Assembly: GCF_030409635.1 (NCBI RefSeq)
Contig: NZ_JAUFQF010000001.1
Span: forward strand, 1,195,497 to 1,259,496
Reading direction: 5' to 3'
Length of the DNA: 64,000 nucleotides
Origin: Vibrio agarivorans
GTDB lineage: Bacteria; Pseudomonadota; Gammaproteobacteria; Enterobacterales; Vibrionaceae
Position numbers and translations under genes: made by a program. The first letter of the stretch is position 1. Every line of letters starts with the position of its first letter. Under the pieces are notes generated by a model that was given only the letters and a program-made list of their open reading frames with translations, was not told the DNA's origin and did not search any database. Shown in pieces: positions 8,356 to 17,828 of the stretch.

Positions 8356-9885
8356 TTATAGATACTTCTCAATCGGGAATAGCTGCAAGAAACCCGACTT
8401 AAAGCGATCCCACTGGCCAGTATCTGGCTCAGTATCCCAGCTTTCATCACCAGAATACCAACGTACATCACCCTCTTCTAAGCCAAGCGACCAACTATTG
8501 TTTACGTCCATCGCATGCTCCATTTTTTCTGCTAACTCTAGAGCTAAGTTCTCGTCACGGATAATCAACAAGGACTCTGTATTAAGATAGGTTGAGCGTA
8601 AGTTGAAGTTAAATGATCCGATACCCGCCACTTTTCGATCGAATACCGCCGATTTAGTGTGCAAACCATAGGCAGAATGGGGGGCGCATTTTGATGCATC
8701 ACGTGTCGACTCTTCACACACCTCTGAATCAGGCTTCAACTCGAATAACTGCATACCGCTTTCAAGCATGTCTTGACGACGGCCCGCATAAGCCGAGTGG
8801 TTAGTGATCAGATCGTTCGAGGCCATTGAATTGGTAAGCGCTTTCACGTGAACCCCTTTGTTTGTTAGCGCCTTCATCTCTTCTAGCTGACGATCATCCA
8901 TCACCAGATAAGCGGACTCCCAAATCATTTCTTGTTGTGATTCACGGGCTAACTCTGATAAAGCACGAGCCGTTCTCTTCGGTGTGTCTGTGTCCGAAAG
9001 GTCTTCTGGAACTGGCTGATCGTAGACAAAATCAGCATCAACTGGCGTCATTTTCTCAAGGAGCTCGCCAAGAAAAAGCTCAGCACTGTCTTCGCCTTGA
9101 GGAAGTGCGGGATAGTCGGCATAAATCGGGGCTGAAAGAGCATTCATCTTGCCATAATCCTGTGTTGAACCACCCAACATGTTAACGGGATATGACCATT
9201 CGCTGTCCCAGTACATTAAGAAACTGGTTTGAATTTCCGGTACCACTTCCCCTGTGATAAGCGCATCGCGGTCGCGAAAGTTGATGTCATCCGCAAGGTC
9301 AAAATACTCATCGCCAATATTACGCCCTCCGACGACAGAGAACGTGCCGTCCACGGTAAATGACTTATTGTGCATACGACGATTTAAGCGAGAGAAGTCA
9401 CCTAATACGCGAACGAACTTAGCCATGCCTGTACGTGTTGGAATCGGGTTATAAATACGGATTTCAATATTGGGGTGAGAATCAAGCGTGGTCAAAAGAT
9501 CTTCACGTTCATCAAGGTTGATATCATCTAGCATTAAGCGAACGTTCACCCCACGATCAGCAGCCGCGACTAAGCGACTTCCAAGGTAGTGACCCGACTC
9601 GTCCGAGTTCCAGATGTAGTATTGAATATCAATGCTCTGCTCTGCCATTTCAACCAACGCAACACGCTGTGCAAGCGCATCCCAACCGGTATCTTGCAGT
9701 GTGACTGCACTTTTACCGTTCGACAACTGGTCGCCAAAATGTTCCTCACTCATTAAAGATAATGAAGACTGGGTTTGAGGAGCAACACTCTCTTGTGAAT
9801 GTTCTACAGTTTCTGGCAGTGACGAACACCCCGCAAGAGTGATCAAAAGTAAAAACGTAAGACTAATGCGTTGAAGCGCAGGCAT
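8356..9885 (-). CDS. Phospholipase D-family lipoprotein (cardiolipin synthase ClsC-like)
   Basis: About 509 residues from the ATG at 9885, which has AAGGA about ten bases upstream; a GTG at 9909 is an alternative. A lipoprotein signal ends in LAGC. Two HKD motifs are visible: MHNKSFTVDGTFSVVGGRNIGDEY and LHTKSAVFDRKVAGIGSFNFNLRS, both with the HxK...D and GGRN/GSFN signatures. This pattern fits the ClsC/YmdC group that makes cardiolipin from phosphatidylglycerol and phosphatidylethanolamine, though a nuclease or hydrolase role is possible. The lipid anchor places it on the periplasmic side. It lies downstream of the tamA-like gene on the same strand. Confidence 0.85.
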   Translation of the reverse strand: MPALQRISLTFLLLITLAGCSSLPETVEHSQESVAPQTQSSLSLMSEEHFGDQLSNGKSAVTLQDTGWDALAQRVALVEMAEQSIDIQYYIWNSDESGHYLGSRLVAAADRGVNVRLMLDDINLDEREDLLTTLDSHPNIEIRIYNPIPTRTGMAKFVRVLGDFSRLNRRMHNKSFTVDGTFSVVGGRNIGDEYFDLADDINFRDRDALITGEVVPEIQTSFLMYWDSEWSYPVNMLGGSTQDYGKMNALSAPIYADYPALPQGEDSAELFLGELLEKMTPVDADFVYDQPVPEDLSDTDTPKRTARALSELARESQQEMIWESAYLVMDDRQLEEMKALTNKGVHVKALTNSMASNDLITNHSAYAGRRQDMLESGMQLFELKPDSEVCEESTRDASKCAPHSAYGLHTKSAVFDRKVAGIGSFNFNLRSTYLNTESLLIIRDENLALELAEKMEHAMDVNNSWSLGLEEGDVRWYSGDESWDTEPDTGQWDRFKSGFLQLFPIEKYL

Positions 9886-10022
9886 TGATGATGGTTCCTT
9901 AATTGTCACCGCTATTTCTACTTCTAAAGCAGCGGTATATTTCTATGGGTTGCAAGTAATTTCAATACTTAACGAATAGAAACAGTATATCAAACCGATC
10001 GTTATTCTGCGCGGTAGCTCAC

Positions 10023-11741
10023 CTAAAACTGAGTGCCTAAAGAAAAATGGACGCGAAACTCATCCCCTTGCGGTGCATCTAGACCATAGGCAAAATCGAG
10101 TTTAATCGGTACAAATTTGGAATCCCAGATCAAACTTAAGCCAGTGCCTCGTTTAGGCTCTGGCAACTTATCAAAAGCATCCCCCACATCAAGAAACGCC
10201 CCTAACCAAAAGTTATTGTAGATGTTGTATTGATACTCTAACCCCATGGTGGCCATATAAAGTGCCCCCGTCAGCTCGCCATTATTGTTGGCCGGGGAAA
10301 TTGACTCGTAATCATAGCCGCGAACACTGCCATCACCGCCAACGAAAAAACGCAGTGATGACGGAATATCTGAGAGCTCATCGGTAAAGTTAGCCCCTGC
10401 ATTCACCCGTAAATGAAACTTCTGTTTATCCGTAATGTTCCAAGACAATACCGATTCACCGAGTAAACGCAGCACACGACTATTTGAGAATAGATTTGGA
10501 TCAGAATACTCCACCGACAGCATATGACGATGGCGTATCTCATTACTATCAGGCTTCTGTTCTAGATAGCTAAACGATATCCCCGGCATTAGAAACTGCG
10601 TCGTGTCAGACTCTGAAGCCTGGGTGTAATCCTCAAACAGATATTTCACATACGCCGTGGTCTGCCAATCTTGGTCCAACTTCCAATGCTTTTCGAATGT
10701 GAGATCACTGGTGAAACGCTTGGTATCGAGATAGTCAACATGATTGACACCAAACTGCACGCCATAGTAATCCGTTAATACATCATGATTGGGGATTTTG
10801 TAGCCCAGATTAAGTAGCTGCTCAGGTCCTGACAGGCTCACCTCACTATCAAAGCTGTGCCCCTTCTCGTTATACCAAGGTTGAGACCAACGTAAAGAGG
10901 CTCTTGGACCAACGTCAGTAGCATAACCCCCACCTACTTGTATTACGTTTTTTGAACGCGGCTCTACATCCACCTCAATGGGTAATTCTAGATTACTGCC
11001 CGCATGGTCAATGTCAGCTTTTACTGACAGTTGCTTAAACCATCCCGCCTCAGAAAGTTGTACCTGATATTCATTGAGCTTCTGCGCGTCAAAATATTCT
11101 CCAGCCTCAAAAGACTTGAGGTTGTTCACCCTATCCTCTCTAATCTGCGAACCATTCACTTGAACATCACCAAATCGATAGCGAGGGCCACTATTGAAGT
11201 GAATAATGACATTAGCACGCAGCTGGCTTGGGATCACCTCTAAGCGCGCCTGCTCAAATTCGCCATCAAAATAACCCTTACTTAACGCCAATGAGCGCAG
11301 CCGATTTTTTAAGTTGTCATACTTGTCATGTTCAAGAATTTGTCCTGATTCTATACCGGCATTCGACACTAACTCGACAAAGTCGTCATCGGTTATCGCC
11401 TCACCCGCCAACTGAATGTCGACAATTTGCAGTCGTACCGGACAGCCTTTATCCACCGTTAGCGTCGGTGTCTCTGTGTCCATACCGTTAATGACAAATG
11501 TTGGCTGATAATAACCAAAAGGGTTCAACGCTTGATTGAGCAGTTTATCGATGTGGTGACGAGAAACGTGAGACAGGGAATCACTATCGATACCCGTCAT
11601 ATAGTCAGTGACATTTTTCGACAGTGTGGCTGATAAACCTTGTATTTTGAGCTCTGATGCTGACGAAATCGGCGTATACAGAACAATGAGTGCAACAAAG
11701 GCACCAAGTATTCGGCAATATCTTTTCATACGATTAACCAT
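10023..11741 (-). CDS. tamA: TamA-like outer-membrane assembly protein
   Basis: A 572-residue protein with signal peptide (about 1-28), three POTRA repeats (about 30-270; one shows YRFGDVQVNG) and a C-terminal 16-strand barrel of the BamA/TamA superfamily. The conserved VRGYDY motif in RFFVGGDGSVRGYDY corresponds to the VRGF/Y loop that closes the barrel, and the chain ends in aromatic F. TamA cooperates with inner-membrane TamB in outer-membrane protein or lipid transport. No tamB follows here: the next gene is a PLD lipoprotein. This may be a second, orphan TamA paralogue. An internal ATG at codon 5 is an alternative start. Confidence 0.85.
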   Translation of the reverse strand: MVNRMKRYCRILGAFVALIVLYTPISSASELKIQGLSATLSKNVTDYMTGIDSDSLSHVSRHHIDKLLNQALNPFGYYQPTFVINGMDTETPTLTVDKGCPVRLQIVDIQLAGEAITDDDFVELVSNAGIESGQILEHDKYDNLKNRLRSLALSKGYFDGEFEQARLEVIPSQLRANVIIHFNSGPRYRFGDVQVNGSQIREDRVNNLKSFEAGEYFDAQKLNEYQVQLSEAGWFKQLSVKADIDHAGSNLELPIEVDVEPRSKNVIQVGGGYATDVGPRASLRWSQPWYNEKGHSFDSEVSLSGPEQLLNLGYKIPNHDVLTDYYGVQFGVNHVDYLDTKRFTSDLTFEKHWKLDQDWQTTAYVKYLFEDYTQASESDTTQFLMPGISFSYLEQKPDSNEIRHRHMLSVEYSDPNLFSNSRVLRLLGESVLSWNITDKQKFHLRVNAGANFTDELSDIPSSLRFFVGGDGSVRGYDYESISPANNNGELTGALYMATMGLEYQYNIYNNFWLGAFLDVGDAFDKLPEPKRGTGLSLIWDSKFVPIKLDFAYGLDAPQGDEFRVHFSLGTQF

Positions 11742-11836
11742 CAGAGCTGACTTCGGGCGGGTACTATACGAGTGTTTAACGCAAGGTGATAATCCGGTTT
11801 GTAGGACAATATCCTCTTGGTTATCAGCATAAAAAA

Positions 11837-11858
11837 GCCCCGCGATTGATGGCGGGGC
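11837..11858 (-). terminator. Rho-independent terminator of amidohydrolase gene
   Basis: GC-rich stem GCCCCGC / GCGGGGC with an 8-nt loop; on the minus strand it is followed by six U. It lies 35 bp after the amidohydrolase stop. Confidence 0.85.
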
Positions 11859-11892
11859 AAAAGCTCAACTATACAGACAAGTCTGTATCGGA

Positions 11893-13461
11893 CTAGTTGA
11901 AAACAGCCGTGTTACGAATGGCTTTACCTGGATAGACGCCTTCCAGCACTTTTGAGTCTTCTACGACAACCGTGCCATTCACCACAACATATGGAATACC
12001 AGTTGAAGGAAGCCCAGGCTCTTTCAGCGTAGAGTTATCAGTGACGGTATTTGGATCAAACAGGGTAATATCGGCATCTGCACCCACTTGAATTCGGCCT
12101 TTGTGACTCATCTGCTCAACCCCATTCTCTTCTAAGAACTTAGCGGGCATAAAGCTCATTTTCGCGATCGCAGACATCAATGGCATGAGGTTGTCTTCTC
12201 GGACCATTTTTAACACTTTGGCTTGAGTTCCCGCTGCTCGAGGATGACCTTGTAAGCCTTCATAAGGTGTTTTCCAACTGTACGCCATCATGCCATTTGA
12301 CATCATTAACGGGAATGAATCGCTACCAACAATCGTCGACTCATGTGATAACGCCAACTTAAGATCTTCATTGGTCGCACCATAAAACATCACACTCGCA
12401 CCCGGATCGTTTTCAAGAAGATATTCATAACGCTCTTTGGTCAAAGGCTTCATCGTCGCGGTTTCAATAATGTCAGAGTAATCTCGGCCCATGTTGCGTT
12501 GATAGTTTTCAGGCACCAAGTAGTCTGCGGCGGCGATGGTTGCACCATAGTTATAAGGGTAAATTTCAGCCATCACTGTCATACCTTTCGCGCGCGCATC
12601 ATCCAGGAGTTTGAGGGCTTCTGGCGTCTCATTTAGCGTTTGTTGATGCATATGTTGAACTAATAAACCGCCACCATATACACCAACACCGGATAACATT
12701 TCTTCTATTCCTAACATGCCAGAGGTTGGCGGGAGCTCACTTGAAAAACGACCGTGTAGATACGTTGAAACACCGAACTGCCCTGCCAGACGCTGCCACT
12801 CTTTAGTTTCAGTTGTTGTCGTTGCTTTAGACATATAGCCCACTGGCACACCAATACCCAGTCCGCCCGCTTTAAGCTCTGCTTCCACCATCTCTGTGAT
12901 TTTCTCAATCTGTTCATTGGAGGCTATTTCTGTCAATGCATCGTGACTGATATTCGATGCCTTTGTTTCTTCTGCATCAAAAACATCATTGATCATAGTA
13001 CCGGTGCGCGACTGGTACTTATTGTTCAATACCTTGGTGCGAATACCAGCAGCAGAAACACTCGCGCCAAAGTTGGTTTGTGAACGCCCTTCTAAACGTT
13101 GATACCAATCAGAAACCGGGTAAGCACCCACTTCAAGTGCAAGTGGCGTGGTCACACCATTTCGTAACTGCAATTTTTGCATAATTGGCATCGCGACAAC
13201 ATGTGAGTGTGTGTCGATAAACCCTGGTGCAACAACAAGACCTTCAGCGTTGATCACTTTATCACCAATAAGAGGTTCCGAAGTGATCTTGACGATCTTG
13301 CCTTCTTCAATCGCTACATTCGCTTGTTGATCAAAACCGGTTTCTGGGTCCATCACTCGTCCATTATTGATCACTAAGTCATAAGCAAAGGCCGTTGGTG
13401 AAAGCGCCAAGGTTAACGCCAAAGCGGTACGTGAAATTGACATCGAATAGATTGTTTTCAT
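11893..13461 (-). CDS. Secreted amidohydrolase, D-aminoacylase / N-acyl-D-amino-acid deacylase-like
   Basis: A 522-residue protein with a cleavable signal peptide (to about AFA, residue 26). The amidohydrolase layout is clear: N-terminal beta strands (DLVINNGRVMDPETG), the metal-binding HxH in GFIDTHSH (about residue 85), and the C-terminal NGTVVVED. The short HxH segment and overall length suit the D-aminoacylase/dihydroorotase-like class, which hydrolyses N-acyl-D-amino acids or related amides. It probably acts in the periplasm. It is followed by its own terminator and preceded on the same strand by a secreted beta-rich protein gene, with a LysR gene divergent from both. Confidence 0.8.
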   Translation of the reverse strand: MKTIYSMSISRTALALTLALSPTAFAYDLVINNGRVMDPETGFDQQANVAIEEGKIVKITSEPLIGDKVINAEGLVVAPGFIDTHSHVVAMPIMQKLQLRNGVTTPLALEVGAYPVSDWYQRLEGRSQTNFGASVSAAGIRTKVLNNKYQSRTGTMINDVFDAEETKASNISHDALTEIASNEQIEKITEMVEAELKAGGLGIGVPVGYMSKATTTTETKEWQRLAGQFGVSTYLHGRFSSELPPTSGMLGIEEMLSGVGVYGGGLLVQHMHQQTLNETPEALKLLDDARAKGMTVMAEIYPYNYGATIAAADYLVPENYQRNMGRDYSDIIETATMKPLTKERYEYLLENDPGASVMFYGATNEDLKLALSHESTIVGSDSFPLMMSNGMMAYSWKTPYEGLQGHPRAAGTQAKVLKMVREDNLMPLMSAIAKMSFMPAKFLEENGVEQMSHKGRIQVGADADITLFDPNTVTDNSTLKEPGLPSTGIPYVVVNGTVVVEDSKVLEGVYPGKAIRNTAVFN

Positions 13462-13509
13462 AGCTACTCCAGAGTAATTTATATAAAAAGGGTATTAGGG
13501 ATTAAACAG

Positions 13510-14259
13510 TTAAAAATAGAATTTGTAGGCCGCCCATACGACCGTATCGTTGCTTTTTATTGCTTCAATACCGTTGTTAGCTGATAGCTTCACATCCGTA
13601 TTTTCAATACGAATTTGTCCCCAGCGAGTTTTGTCTTGCGAAAATGGAGTCGCAATCATTAGTGTTGACTTAAGAACTGAAGCATCAACATCACCCGTCA
13701 TATAGTTATACTCTGGCCAAGCACCGATATACGTTCCATCTTGACCTATATTGTAGATAACATACATTGCGGCAGAACCACCGATAGCGTCATCACTAGA
13801 TGTGTTGAACCTTTGAGTGGTCTCATCTGAGTACTTTCCGCCTAATACACCTATGCGTGGGAACAGGTTTAAGCCTTTCACTCCAGAATTGATCGCCAGA
13901 GTTGCACCAACAGAAGCAGAGGTGAACATCGCGTTATCAATCACATCAAGTGAGACTGCAGCTCTTGGTACCGTCGTATTGTCCGTCGAAAACACATGGA
14001 AATACTGGAGGCGACTGTCTGAATATCGACCTTCCTTATTCATTGTCCCCTCAAGAGTCAACATACCGGTCTGACGTTCTGAAATATGAAAATCACCAGA
14101 CACCGATGCTTTAAAGTCTCCTTGATTACTCATTGAAACATAAGCAGATGTGTTAGTTTCGGTTAGATCTGAAGGGTTTGGTTCTTTCTCTGTTGCCATC
14201 GTTTGCGTTGATAATGCAGCGGTCATGACTGAAACTAATGCCTTAAAATTGTGATTCAT
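13510..14259 (-). CDS. Secreted beta-rich protein, probably outer membrane
   Basis: Not recognised as a named family. From the ATG at 14259 (AAGG seven bases upstream) it encodes 249 residues with a signal peptide ending near TMATEK. The body is rich in alternating polar/hydrophobic strands (GDFHISERQTGMLTLEG, GTYIGAWPEYNYMTGD) and ends in aromatic F (WAAYKFYF), as outer-membrane barrels do. It lies just upstream of the amidohydrolase on the same strand and may share its promoter, near the inverted repeat at 14362-14384. A longer ORF to 14328 exists but lacks a good start. Confidence 0.65.
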   Translation of the reverse strand: MNHNFKALVSVMTAALSTQTMATEKEPNPSDLTETNTSAYVSMSNQGDFKASVSGDFHISERQTGMLTLEGTMNKEGRYSDSRLQYFHVFSTDNTTVPRAAVSLDVIDNAMFTSASVGATLAINSGVKGLNLFPRIGVLGGKYSDETTQRFNTSSDDAIGGSAAMYVIYNIGQDGTYIGAWPEYNYMTGDVDASVLKSTLMIATPFSQDKTRWGQIRIENTDVKLSANNGIEAIKSNDTVVWAAYKFYF

Positions 14260-14361
14260 GTGCCTACCTTTTTTTGAGAGTATCTTTGTGTATCTTTGGA
14301 CTTGCACTCCCTGTCCTAGTGGCACCATTATTGACTAATACAAACCTTCTTAAAAATCACA

Positions 14362-14384
14362 TATGACGGACCTAACTCGTCATA
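14362..14384. promoter_or_regulatory. Probable LysR-type operator (inverted repeat)
   Basis: Perfect 7-bp inverted repeat TATGACG - 9 nt - CGTCATA between divergent genes, including the motif GTCCGTCATA (reverse strand, 14362-14371) that recurs at 15472 and 16309. Size and position fit autoregulation by the LysR protein at 14548. Confidence 0.6.
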
Positions 14385-14547
14385 AACTAGCTTTGCAAAA
14401 TGAGAAATACACGTTATTTTTAATAGACATCCTCTCCTCTAGGTTTGTAGAAGATGTAGATCACAATCAATAAAGCCCGTCTATAATTACTCCAAGCTAC
14501 TGTTTTAGCTTGAAAACAAATTAAGAAATAACAAGAGAGAATAGTGA

Positions 14548-15456
14548 ATGAATTTCAGCATCGAACAGCTTCTCGCCTTTGTCACCGTGTATGAAGAGCG
14601 TTCATTCAGTAAAGCTGCCGCAAAGTTAAACAAACACCGCACGACCACTGGGCAAGTCATCACCAACCTAGAAGACATTCTCGCAATAGAACTGTTTGAA
14701 AGAGTTGGTCGATCCGTTGAGCCTACCGAAGACGGTGAACTCCTCTATAATTACGCAAAATCTGCATTAGAACAGACACGATTATTGGATAAAGTCGCAC
14801 TAAGTCTCTCGTATAGCGGACTAGAAGAAATCACCATTGCATACCCGAGCTATTTCCCACACCGCTTACTGTCTGACATGCGCTTGCAACTAGCTGAAGA
14901 CTTCCCAAACCTTCGTGTCAACCTTGTAGTGAGAAGCAGAGATGATATCCGTGCAGGGATGGAATCTGGTGAGTTTCAGTTCGGTTTTGTTAACGCACAA
15001 AACCTAAAAGGAATTCACAGTATGGACTCCACCTTAATTGGGGGGATTGAGTTTGCACCCTTCGTTAGCAAAGACAGCCCTTTAGCGAGTTGCTCGCCAA
15101 AAGACATGCTAAACCAACTTAAGCTCTCTCGTCAGTTTGTCCTGAGATCCTTCGTTGAAGAAGGCGTTGAAGCGAAAATGATCGTTGCAGCTCGCTATGA
15201 AGAAGTCGACCAACTGGCAATGGCGATCAAACTCGTTCAGCAAGGTGCCGGTTGGGCATGGCTACCCAGGGTTTTGACCGAATCTGACTACGTTACTGAC
15301 GGGCTAATACCACTTGAGATTGCGGAGCTCAATGAAGGCTGGAAGTTCCAAATTGTACTTTGGAGTCCTCATAGTAAACCGATTACCAAGATCAAAAACT
15401 CGATCGTTAGTGTTGTTGTCAATTACGCAAAACGATTTAAAATGCTGCAACATTAG
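14548..15456 (+). CDS. LysR-family transcriptional regulator
   Basis: A 302-residue protein with the N-terminal winged HTH (residues 1-60: FVTVYEERSFSKAAAKLNKHRTT), a linker helix, and a periplasmic-binding-like effector domain (about 88-295). It is divergent from the secreted protein/amidohydrolase pair and upstream of the TRIC-type and C45 genes. The motif GTCCGTCATA occurs in the regions before all these units, so it probably controls them and itself. The effector is unknown; the neighbours suggest an acylated amino acid, peptide or lactam-like compound. Confidence 0.9.
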   Translation: MNFSIEQLLAFVTVYEERSFSKAAAKLNKHRTTTGQVITNLEDILAIELFERVGRSVEPTEDGELLYNYAKSALEQTRLLDKVALSLSYSGLEEITIAYPSYFPHRLLSDMRLQLAEDFPNLRVNLVVRSRDDIRAGMESGEFQFGFVNAQNLKGIHSMDSTLIGGIEFAPFVSKDSPLASCSPKDMLNQLKLSRQFVLRSFVEEGVEAKMIVAARYEEVDQLAMAIKLVQQGAGWAWLPRVLTESDYVTDGLIPLEIAELNEGWKFQIVLWSPHSKPITKIKNSIVSVVVNYAKRFKMLQH

Positions 15457-15471
15457 CAGACTGTGGGTGGC

Positions 15472-15481
15472 GTCCGTCATA
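15472..15481. promoter_or_regulatory. LysR-group motif copy upstream of TRIC-type gene
   Basis: GTCCGTCATA, identical to the copies at 16309-16318 and (reverse) 14362-14371, 70 bp before the TRIC-type start codon. Confidence 0.5.
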
Positions 15482-15551
15482 ACGCATTTCGACTAAGGAA
15501 AGGATAAACGTAACCTGAATGAACTCACTCTAACCAATTAAGCTTATTCAT

Positions 15552-16190
15552 ATGTTTACTCCTTCTTTTATCATCGACACAATTACCGTGTTAGGCACTG
15601 CGGCATTTGCTTTATCTGCCGTTCTTGCTGCCCACGAAAAACATGGTGATATTTTTACTATTCTTGTTCTCGGTACGATCACGGCAGTCGGTGGCGGTAC
15701 AATTCGCGATACCCTGCTAGATGTGCCGGTATTTTGGGCACAAGAGTTGTCTTACGTTTACATAGCGTGCTTTAGTGCTGCAGTCGGTTTCTTTTTCTAT
15801 CCGCTGTTAAACGCAAAGTGGATCAACAAAATCTACCTCTATATTGATGCATTCGCGATTGCCATGTTTAGCATTCAAGGCACAGAAAAAGCGTTCAGTC
15901 TTGGGTTTGGTTTGCCTGTTGGGCCGATTATCCTAGGTGTAATAACCGCAGTCGGTGGGGGAATCATTCGCGATGTATTATTGCAAAGACCTTCCTTGTT
16001 GCTCACAAAAGAGCTGTATGCCATTCCTGTTGCGCTCGGGTGTACGGTCCACGCATTAACACTGACCTATGCTCCAAGTTTCTCCGAGGTTAGTGCGATC
16101 TTAGCCTCTTGCCTTGTGATCTATCTACGACACCTTTCGATTCAGAGCAATTTAATGGTGCCCAATTGGGCAATTTTAAAATCGAATTAG
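15552..16190 (+). CDS. TRIC-type / UPF0126 family membrane protein (YadS-like)
   Basis: A 212-residue inner-membrane protein with about seven helices arranged as an internal duplication. The hallmark glycine motif appears twice: TAVGGGTIRDTLLDVP (about 45-60) and TAVGGGIIRDVLLQRP (about 133-148). Bacterial TRIC-family proteins form trimeric cation channels; some YadS relatives have been linked to glycine or other small-molecule transport. It lies between the LysR gene and the C45 gene and has its own terminator at 16215-16247. Substrate cannot be read from the sequence. Confidence 0.9.
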   Translation: MFTPSFIIDTITVLGTAAFALSAVLAAHEKHGDIFTILVLGTITAVGGGTIRDTLLDVPVFWAQELSYVYIACFSAAVGFFFYPLLNAKWINKIYLYIDAFAIAMFSIQGTEKAFSLGFGLPVGPIILGVITAVGGGIIRDVLLQRPSLLLTKELYAIPVALGCTVHALTLTYAPSFSEVSAILASCLVIYLRHLSIQSNLMVPNWAILKSN

Positions 16191-16214
16191 TACATTGCAA
16201 AATTGATTCGCTAC

Positions 16215-16247
16215 AGAGTGAGCTAGAGATAGCTCACTCTTTTTTTA
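16215..16247 (+). terminator. Rho-independent terminator after TRIC-type gene
   Basis: Ten-bp stem AGAGTGAGCT / AGCTCACTCT with a 6-nt loop, followed by a run of seven T. Confidence 0.9.
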
Positions 16248-16308
16248 TTTTAAATCATAACTTTACCAAATTGTCCCATACGCAGACCATAGACAAAAGA
16301 CGAGCCAC

Positions 16309-16318
16309 GTCCGTCATA
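16309..16318. promoter_or_regulatory. LysR-group motif copy upstream of C45 gene
   Basis: GTCCGTCATA, 77 bp before the C45 hydrolase start; third copy of the motif in this gene group. Confidence 0.5.
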
Positions 16319-16394
16319 AGTGATTTAATTTGTTAGCATTAATCCTCTAAATTATACCTCAACAAAGACATTCACTCATAACATCGAGGTTAAC

Positions 16395-17564
16395 ATGATT
16401 ACTTCAACCCTAAATCCAATCAAAACTTTTGAAAGCGGCACTATGTTCGAGACCAGCGAAGATATGCTATTTGTTCTGCAGCTATCAGGAAGCTGGTATG
16501 AGATGGGTAAGCAATATGGCGAACTTTCTCGTCAACACATGCAACCAATGTGGGACAAGCTTGTTCAGCCAATGTTTGATAAAGGTATTTCAAACGAAGA
16601 AGAAGCTTATGAACTGTTCGGTAGTCGCATTTTTGACGCATTATCTCTTCGCAGAAAACAGTACTTCCAAGGCGTTGCTGATGCTCTCGATTGGTCTGTA
16701 GAAAAAGTCGTGTTGCTTGACCAAAGTGGCCCATTTGCTATTTTTGAAGGCAAACTTCACTCATTCTCGGGTTGTTCATCCATGACAACCTGGGGTGACA
16801 GCACAAAAGATGGCCGCACCTTAATTGGCCGCAACATGGACTGGAGCGAGCTGTTTCTAGATTTTCCTATCTACCTTACGGTATATAACCCAAATGATGG
16901 TTCAAATAAGGTTGCTAATGTTTCATGGCCAGGTTGGCAATGGCTAGTCACTGGTGTGAACGATAAGGGTGTGTATGCGGATTTGCATGACGGCACCTCA
17001 ATGGGCGGGAACGTAGTCTCATCAGAGAAACCGTCATTCCTGAACTCTGTTTTCGACTATCTCGCAGAGTGTGACACCCTTGAAGCGATCAGCGCTCGCT
17101 TCCAAGCTGCGCGCACAGATGTGCCTTGTATTTGGATGTTAGCTGACAGTACGGGTCGTGCTTGCTCATACGAAAATACACTTCAAGAGAACCGCCGCCG
17201 TTCTCCTGAGAAAGACGCCTCATCGTTTGTCACTGTAAACACTTTCCTCAACCCAGATTGGGGACTAGGTATTCGCGATACGATGAGTAACTCTCTGCGT
17301 CGTCTAGAGAATCTAACCGAGCGTCACAACGAAATTGCAGGCCGTATTGACGCCAGAAAAATGCGCGACATTTTTGACCTACCACTATTTAATGAAGACG
17401 GTACGTTCAAAGAGCATGGCGGCGCGACAAAGCCAAGAAATCAGGATGTTGATTTAACTAACTATCAGGTCGTGACAGACTTGCATGATATGAACTTGTG
17501 GATCAAACTGCCTGTTCTAAGCCAAGATTGGGTTTCTGTCGATCTCAAAGATCTATTTAAATAG
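16395..17564 (+). CDS. C45-type Ntn hydrolase (acyltransferase/amidase family)
   Basis: A 389-residue protein resembling peptidase family C45 and the choloylglycine-hydrolase superfamily. The probable autoprocessing site is Gly-Cys in FSGCSSMTTWGD (Cys about residue 127), after which Cys becomes the N-terminal nucleophile. The family motif DGRTLIGRNMDWSE follows, then WPGWQWLVTGVNDKGVY. Known members include isopenicillin-N acyltransferase and amidases that cut amides of non-protein amino acids. No signal peptide, so it is probably cytoplasmic. Its proximity to an N-acyl amino acid amidohydrolase and a shared motif suggests a pathway for acylated amines, which is inference. Confidence 0.75.
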   Translation: MITSTLNPIKTFESGTMFETSEDMLFVLQLSGSWYEMGKQYGELSRQHMQPMWDKLVQPMFDKGISNEEEAYELFGSRIFDALSLRRKQYFQGVADALDWSVEKVVLLDQSGPFAIFEGKLHSFSGCSSMTTWGDSTKDGRTLIGRNMDWSELFLDFPIYLTVYNPNDGSNKVANVSWPGWQWLVTGVNDKGVYADLHDGTSMGGNVVSSEKPSFLNSVFDYLAECDTLEAISARFQAARTDVPCIWMLADSTGRACSYENTLQENRRRSPEKDASSFVTVNTFLNPDWGLGIRDTMSNSLRRLENLTERHNEIAGRIDARKMRDIFDLPLFNEDGTFKEHGGATKPRNQDVDLTNYQVVTDLHDMNLWIKLPVLSQDWVSVDLKDLFK

Positions 17565-17580
17565 AAATCTATCTACATGA

Positions 17581-17598
17581 GAGCCCTGTAATGGGCTC
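17581..17598 (+). terminator. Terminator after C45 gene
   Basis: Six-bp GC-rich stem GAGCCC / GGGCTC followed by TTTCT, 16 bp after the stop. Confidence 0.7.
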
Positions 17599-17786
17599 TT
17601 TCTGTCTACAAGTAACTTGTTCACCCTACTATTTGTAAGACTAAACTCCATTAATAGCATCCGGTTTCACATCAATATCAGCCTATTCTTTCAAGCCCTC
17701 GCAAGAAAATTCCTGCATTAAAGCAATTACTTGAGTCACTTCAACTTTTCTAACCCAAAAACGCCCTCGCATCACTCTAGATGATA

Positions 17787-17797
17787 TTGTATTACAA
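17787..17797. promoter_or_regulatory. TTGTNNNACAA operator, trimodular lyase promoter
   Basis: TTGTATTACAA, 32 bp before the lyase start codon. It matches the palindromes upstream of the alginate genes at 37-45 kb, so this distant lyase probably belongs to the same regulon. Confidence 0.65.
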
Positions 17798-17828
17798 AAT
17801 GTAACACCTGGTAAGGAAGCTTAATTCA

